Position numbers and translations under genes: made by a program. The notes beneath the pieces are model-generated. The model saw nothing but the letters and a program-made list of their open reading frames with translations. It did not search any database and was not told where the DNA came from. 17,297 nt of DNA from an uncultured Eubacteriales bacterium (GTDB lineage: Bacteria; Bacillota; Clostridia; Oscillospirales; Oscillospiraceae), in NCBI GenBank assembly GCA_900540545.1, contig UQGJ01000057.1, positions 1 to 17,297 on the forward strand, given 5' to 3'. Shown piece by piece: positions 13,700 to 17,297 of this stretch (positions within the stretch are counted from its first letter, which is position 1; each line of letters begins with the position of its first letter).

Positions 13700-15213
13700 G
13701 GGTTGCTCACCTGCTTCTTGTAGGCGTCCAGGGCGGACCGCACCGCCTCGATAGCGGGGCCGGACAGCTCGCCGCTGGCGTCGATGGCGTCCATCACGTC
13801 GCCGTGGAGGGCCTCCATCTGGTCGGCGAAGTCCCTGGTGAAGGCCGCCACCCGGTCCAGGGGGACCTGGTCCAGCAGGCCGTTGGTGGCGATATAGAGG
13901 ATGACGGCCTGCCGGGCCACGCCCATGGGGTGGTAGAGGGGCTGCTTCAGCACCTCCAGCAGCCGCCGCCCATGGTCCAGGGCCTGCTGGGTGGTCTTAT
14001 CCAGGTCGGAGGAGAACTGGGTGAAGACCTCCAGCTCCCGGAACCGGGCCAGGTCGATGCGCAGGGTGCCCGCGCTCTTTTTGATGGCCCGGGTCTGGGC
14101 CGCGCCGCCCACCCGGGACACCGACAGGCCCACGTTGACGGCGGGCCGCTGGCCGGAGAAAAAGAGGTCGGTCTCCAGGTAGATCTGGCCGTCGGTGATG
14201 GAGATGACGTTGGTGGGGATGTAGGCCGACACGTCCCCCGCCAGGGTCTCGATGATGGGCAGGGCGGTCATGGAGCCGCCGCCGTACTCCTTGGTCAGGC
14301 GGCAGGCCCGCTCCAGCAGCCGGGAGTGGAGGTAGAACACGTCGCCGGGGTAGGCCTCCCGCCCGGGGGAGCGCTTGAGGAGCAGGGACAGGGTGCGGTA
14401 GGCCACCGCGTGCTTGCTCAGGTCGTCGTAGACGATGAGCACGTCCCGGCCCTTGCTCATGAAATACTCGCCGATGGCGGCCCCGGCGTAGGGGGCCACG
14501 TACTGGAGGGGGGCCGGGTCGCTGGCGCTGGCCGAGACGATGATGGAGTAGTCCATGGCCCCGTGCTTTTCCAGGGTGTCCCGCACCTGGGCCACGCTGG
14601 ACGCCTTCTGGCCGATGGCCACGTAGATGCACACCATGTCCCGGCCCTGCTGGTTCAGGATGGCGTCCACGGCAATGGCCGTCTTGCCGGTCTGGCGGTC
14701 GCCGATGATCAGCTCCCGCTGGCCCCGGCCGATGGGGACCATGGCGTCGATGGCCAGGATGCCCGTCTGCATGGGCACGGTGACGGGTTCCCGTGTCACC
14801 ACGCCGCTGGCCTCCCGCTCGATGGGCCGGGTCTCGGTGGTCTCCATGGGGCCGCCCCCGTCGATGGGGGCGCCCAGGGCGTCCACCACCCGGCCAATCA
14901 TGGCCTCCCCCACGGGGACGCTGGCGGGCTTCCCGGTCCGGCGGACCGCCGAGCCCTCTTTCAGCCCGGCCTCGCTCCCCAGCAGGGCGCAGCCCACGGT
15001 GTCCCGTTTCAGGTCCAGCACCATGCCCCGCACGCCGGTGTCGAACTCCACCAGCTCGCCGTACACCGCCCGGTCCAGGCCGTGGACGGTGGCGATGCCG
15101 TCGCCCACCTCCAGCACGGAGCCGGTCTCGGCCCGGTCGGCCCGGTTCTCATAATTTGCAATCTCCTCCCGGAGGACGGAGACGATCTCCTCGGGTCTGG
15201 GCGTCATATTCAT
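13687..15213 (-). CDS. atpA: ATP synthase alpha subunit (508 aa)
   Basis: This is the non-catalytic nucleotide-binding subunit of F1. Walker A is GDRQTGKT (171-178). The arginine finger is in SVSRVGG (R367), which reaches into the beta catalytic site. The DDLSKHAVAYR, PGREAYPGDVFYLHSRLLER and GSMTALPIIET stretches are diagnostic. Length is normal. The ATG overlaps the atpH stop as ATGA; a second in-frame ATG two codons on (15207) is also possible. The end overlaps atpG by 13 bases. Confidence 0.97.
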   Translation of the reverse strand: MNMTPRPEEIVSVLREEIANYENRADRAETGSVLEVGDGIATVHGLDRAVYGELVEFDTGVRGMVLDLKRDTVGCALLGSEAGLKEGSAVRRTGKPASVPVGEAMIGRVVDALGAPIDGGGPMETTETRPIEREASGVVTREPVTVPMQTGILAIDAMVPIGRGQRELIIGDRQTGKTAIAVDAILNQQGRDMVCIYVAIGQKASSVAQVRDTLEKHGAMDYSIIVSASASDPAPLQYVAPYAGAAIGEYFMSKGRDVLIVYDDLSKHAVAYRTLSLLLKRSPGREAYPGDVFYLHSRLLERACRLTKEYGGGSMTALPIIETLAGDVSAYIPTNVISITDGQIYLETDLFFSGQRPAVNVGLSVSRVGGAAQTRAIKKSAGTLRIDLARFRELEVFTQFSSDLDKTTQQALDHGRRLLEVLKQPLYHPMGVARQAVILYIATNGLLDQVPLDRVAAFTRDFADQMEALHGDVMDAIDASGELSGPAIEAVRSALDAYKKQVSNPWQG

Positions 15214-15731
15214 GCCTCTCGCCTGCCTTCCAATTGCCGCTCCAGGGCCTTGAGACGGCCACGGACGCTGCGGTCATAGGTCACGCCGTCGATGTCCAGC
15301 ACGAACCCGCCCACCAGGGCCGGGTCCAGCCGGACGTCCAGCTCCACGCCGGACTTGTGGTGCAGCCGGGCCAGTTTGTGGGCCAGCCGCCGCTTTTGAG
15401 CCTCGTCCGGGGGCCGGACGCAGGTCATCACGCAGAGGGCCGCCCCCCGGTCCGCCAGGGCCAGGGCGTGGAACTCCGCCAGAATGCCGGGCAGCAGGGC
15501 CATCCGGCCCTTGTCGCACAGCACGTCAAAGAAGTGGACCAGCTCCGCCGGAGCGTCCGCCAGCACCCGGTCCAGGACCCGGCGCTTGGACGCCGGACGC
15601 ACGGTGGGGTCGGTGAGGACCCCCCACAGGGCCGGGGACCCGGTCAGGACTCCGGCGGCGGTGCGGAGGGCGCCCTCCTCCGGGAACAGGGGGTAGAGGG
15701 CCTGGGCGTACCGCCTTGCCAGCTCGCTCAT
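15210..15731 (-). CDS. atpH: ATP synthase delta subunit (173 aa)
   Basis: This is the peripheral-stalk protein (delta, OSCP in mitochondria) linking F1 to the b subunit. Recognised by the N-terminus SELARRYAQALY, the middle FFDVLCDKGRMALLPGILAEF segment, and the C-terminal DPALVGGFVLDIDGVTYDRSVRGRL region, where the family has GGxxxxxGdxxxDxSxxxxL. Length is typical. The ATG overlaps the atpF stop and its stop overlaps the atpA start, both as ATGA. It is more alanine- and arginine-rich than the other subunits, as is common for this fast-evolving protein. Confidence 0.93.
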   Translation of the reverse strand: MSELARRYAQALYPLFPEEGALRTAAGVLTGSPALWGVLTDPTVRPASKRRVLDRVLADAPAELVHFFDVLCDKGRMALLPGILAEFHALALADRGAALCVMTCVRPPDEAQKRRLAHKLARLHHKSGVELDVRLDPALVGGFVLDIDGVTYDRSVRGRLKALERQLEGRREA

Positions 15732-16216
15732 GTGCCGTCACCGTCCTGGTCCAGGAATTCTTCCAGCATGGCCCGGTCGGCGTCGGCGTCCAACTCCCGG
15801 CCCGCCACCTTGGCCGCGCACAGCAGGGCCAGGGAGGCCACCTCCCGGCGGGCCCCCTGGAGCATCTCCCGGCGCTCCTGGCCGGCCTGCCGCTGGGCCT
15901 GCTGCTGGACCTTGGCCGCGTCGGCGCGGGCCTGGGCCAGGATGGCCTGGTACTCCCGCGCCCCCCGCTCCTTGGCCTGGGCCACCGCCTCGGCGGCCTC
16001 CTGCCCGGCGTGGGCCAGCTTCTGGTCGTACTCCTCCAGCTTGGCCTCGGCCTCCCGGCTGCGGGCCTCGGCCCCGGCCAGGTTGTCGTCTATCTCCTTC
16101 TGGCGGGACTCGATGATTGCGGTCACCGGCCCCCAGAGGAATTTTTTCATCAGGACGTAGAGGACGAGGAGATTGACCACCGTCCAGAGCATCCCGGAAA
16201 AGCTGATGCTGAGCAT
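15728..16216 (-). CDS. atpF: ATP synthase b subunit (162 aa)
   Basis: This is the membrane-anchored peripheral-stalk subunit. One N-terminal transmembrane helix (about 9-30, TVVNLLVLYVLMKKFLWGP) is followed by a long charged coiled coil (about 35-150) rich in Ala, Glu, Gln and Arg, starting ESRQKEIDDNLAGAE. Only one b gene is present, so a homodimer is expected. Ribosome site GAGGG is about 9 bases ahead of the ATG. It overlaps atpH by four bases. Confidence 0.94.
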   Translation of the reverse strand: MLSISFSGMLWTVVNLLVLYVLMKKFLWGPVTAIIESRQKEIDDNLAGAEARSREAEAKLEEYDQKLAHAGQEAAEAVAQAKERGAREYQAILAQARADAAKVQQQAQRQAGQERREMLQGARREVASLALLCAAKVAGRELDADADRAMLEEFLDQDGDGT

Positions 16217-16238
16217 ACCGCCCGCCCTCTTTCTCGGT

Positions 16239-16454
16239 TTATTTCAGGAAAATCAGGGCCAGGGCGGTGATGAAGCCGTAGATAGCGGTGGCCTCGGCCA
16301 GCGCCGCGCCCAGGATGAAGGTGCTTCTGATCTGGCCCGCGGCCTCGGGCTGGCGGGCAATGGCCTCCGTGGCCTTGCCGGTGGCGAGGCCGATGCCGAT
16401 GCCGGCCCCGATGCCGGTAAAGACTGCGATGGCTGCTCCGATGACTGTCAACAT
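16239..16454 (-). CDS. atpE: ATP synthase c subunit (71 aa)
   Basis: This proteolipid forms the rotating c-ring: two hydrophobic helices joined by the polar loop ARQPE (33-37). The ion-binding carboxylate is E54 in LAEATAIY. At the positions that carry sodium ligands in Ilyobacter tartaricus (Q32, and Ser after the Glu), this protein has I21 and A55, which points to proton coupling. Length is a little short but normal for bacteria. A strong AAGGAGG lies 8 bases before the ATG, fitting the high copy number of this subunit. Confidence 0.96.
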   Translation of the reverse strand: MLTVIGAAIAVFTGIGAGIGIGLATGKATEAIARQPEAAGQIRSTFILGAALAEATAIYGFITALALIFLK

Positions 16455-16475
16455 AATGATTTCCTCCTTACATTT

Positions 16476-17168
16476 CTACTCGTCCTGAATGGCCTCTCCT
16501 AAAAAGAGGGTGGTCAGGAACACGAACACCAGGGTCTGTATCAGCCCGTCAAACACGTCGAAGTACAGGCTGAAGGGGATGGGGACCACGGCGGGGGCCA
16601 GAACCTTGATCATCTCCATGATGACGAAGGAGGCCAGCACGTTGCCGAACAGCCGCATGCACAGGGACAGGGGGCGGATAGCCACCTCCATCAGGTTGAT
16701 GGGGAGCAGGATGGGGCTGGGCTCGGCGAATTTTTTCAGCCCGCCCTTGAGGCCCCGGCAGCGGAACTGGGCGCCGTAGATGAGGAACATGCTCATCAGG
16801 GCCAGGGCGGCGGTGACGGTCAGGTCCCGGGTGGGGGGCGACAGGCCCGCCAGCCCGCTCAGATTGGCCGCCGCCAGATAGACCGCCACGGTGCCCAGCC
16901 AGGGGGCGAAGGGCCGCCAGTGTTCCCCCAGGTTCTCCTTGCAGAAGTCGTTGAGGAACGTGACCCCCAGCTCCAGCACGGTCTGCACCTTGCCCGGCCT
17001 GCGCCGCAGATGCCGGGTCAGCAGGACGGAGGCCAGCACCAGCGCCGCCATCAAAATCCAGGTGACCACCACCGACTCCGGCACGTGGAACAGCCCGAAC
17101 ACCGACACCGTGGGCGTCCCGGCCAGGTCCTCGGTGAGGGCTTGCTTGAGGGCATCCAATCGCATCAT
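16476..17168 (-). CDS. atpB: ATP synthase a subunit (230 aa)
   Basis: This membrane stator subunit forms the ion half-channels against the c-ring. About five to six hydrophobic helices are seen. The essential arginine is R172 in RPLSLCMRLFGN (E. coli R210), and the C-terminal helix carries the usual Gln (IQTLVFVFLTTLF). Length is typical. The first ATG (17168) directly abuts AAGGGAG with no spacing and the next ATG is only 3 bases away, so the start is unsure. Both atpI and the operon promoter, if present, lie outside the window or are not recognisable here. It is the first structural gene of the operon. Confidence 0.94.
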   Translation of the reverse strand: MMRLDALKQALTEDLAGTPTVSVFGLFHVPESVVVTWILMAALVLASVLLTRHLRRRPGKVQTVLELGVTFLNDFCKENLGEHWRPFAPWLGTVAVYLAAANLSGLAGLSPPTRDLTVTAALALMSMFLIYGAQFRCRGLKGGLKKFAEPSPILLPINLMEVAIRPLSLCMRLFGNVLASFVIMEMIKVLAPAVVPIPFSLYFDVFDGLIQTLVFVFLTTLFLGEAIQDE

Positions 17169-17244
17169 CTCCCTTGCAGTGCTCTATTCTAGTCATCCGA
17201 CGGTCGTCCCGCCAGCCTTTTGAAAGTTAAAAAAATAGAAAGTT
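17169..17244. other. Short leader upstream of atpB, no clear promoter
   Basis: These 76 bases hold the AAGGGAG ribosome site next to the atpB ATG and an AT-rich block (17229-17240). A TAGAAT is present on the minus strand but no -35 box stands at proper distance. I cannot place a promoter, so the operon may start further upstream, beyond the window. Confidence 0.5.
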
Positions 17245-17297
17245 CGCCTCCGGCGGGGGTCCCCTTTCTTCTCGAAGAAAGGGGACGGAAAGAAGGA
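17245..17297 (+). repeat. Palindromic dispersed repeat, right copy
   Basis: A 13-bp perfect inverted repeat (17259-17271 with 17274-17286) with TTCTCGAA at its centre is preceded by CCTCCGGCGGGGG and followed by GGAAAGAAGGA. It aligns with the minus strand of 23-84. The stem bases differ from the left copy but remain fully paired. The element may continue beyond the window. Confidence 0.6.

Overview
This window is GC-rich DNA with strongly G/C-biased codon third positions. It looks chromosomal and comes from a low-oxygen Firmicute, most likely a gut Clostridium relative of the Oscillospiraceae (Flavonifractor/Lawsonibacter/Intestinimonas-like). That placement rests on the gene families present (BrnQ, a PAS-type sigma-54 activator, a BlaI/M56 pair, a TSCPD protein, a TipAL-type MerR regulator) and on AGGAGG-type ribosome sites. 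The genus is an inference. I see no phage, transposase, integrase, CRISPR array, rRNA or tRNA. All genes except the first lie on the minus strand.

Layout. (1) 1-84 holds a stack of hairpins, including a copy of a palindromic repeat whose second, inverted copy closes the window at 17245-17297. (2) 96-909 is an autoregulated MerR/TipAL-type drug-sensing regulator with an internal translation start. (3) 952-5462 is a regulatory module on the minus strand: a sigma-54 enhancer-binding protein with a PAS sensor, then a near-perfect sigma-54 promoter, then a YtcJ-like amidohydrolase and the branched-chain amino-acid carrier BrnQ in one operon. (4) 5577-8542 carries a membrane diguanylate cyclase, a small TSCPD-domain protein and a LysR regulator. 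(5) 8651-10798 is a BlaI-type repressor with an M56 (BlaR1-like) membrane metalloprotease. Its outer part is not a beta-lactam sensor but two copies of one domain. A promoter with Bla-box operators precedes it. (6) 10892-17168 is a complete F1Fo ATP synthase operon, atpBEFHAGDC, with a REP/MITE-like palindromic element between atpG and atpD.

How the parts work together. The sigma-54 activator probably senses a small molecule through PAS and switches on amidohydrolase-brnQ. This suggests release of amino acids from an amide-type substrate coupled to branched-chain amino-acid transport. The BlaI/M56 pair is a self-contained envelope or antibiotic-stress switch with no target gene beside it. The ATP synthase appears proton-coupled, because the c subunit lacks the sodium ligand set, and its epsilon subunit carries an ATP-binding motif used in regulation.

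The most unusual items are the compact sigma-54 promoter/terminator/dyad arrangement, the likely TipAS-like internal product, the duplicated sensor domain on the M56 protease, and the two repeat families.
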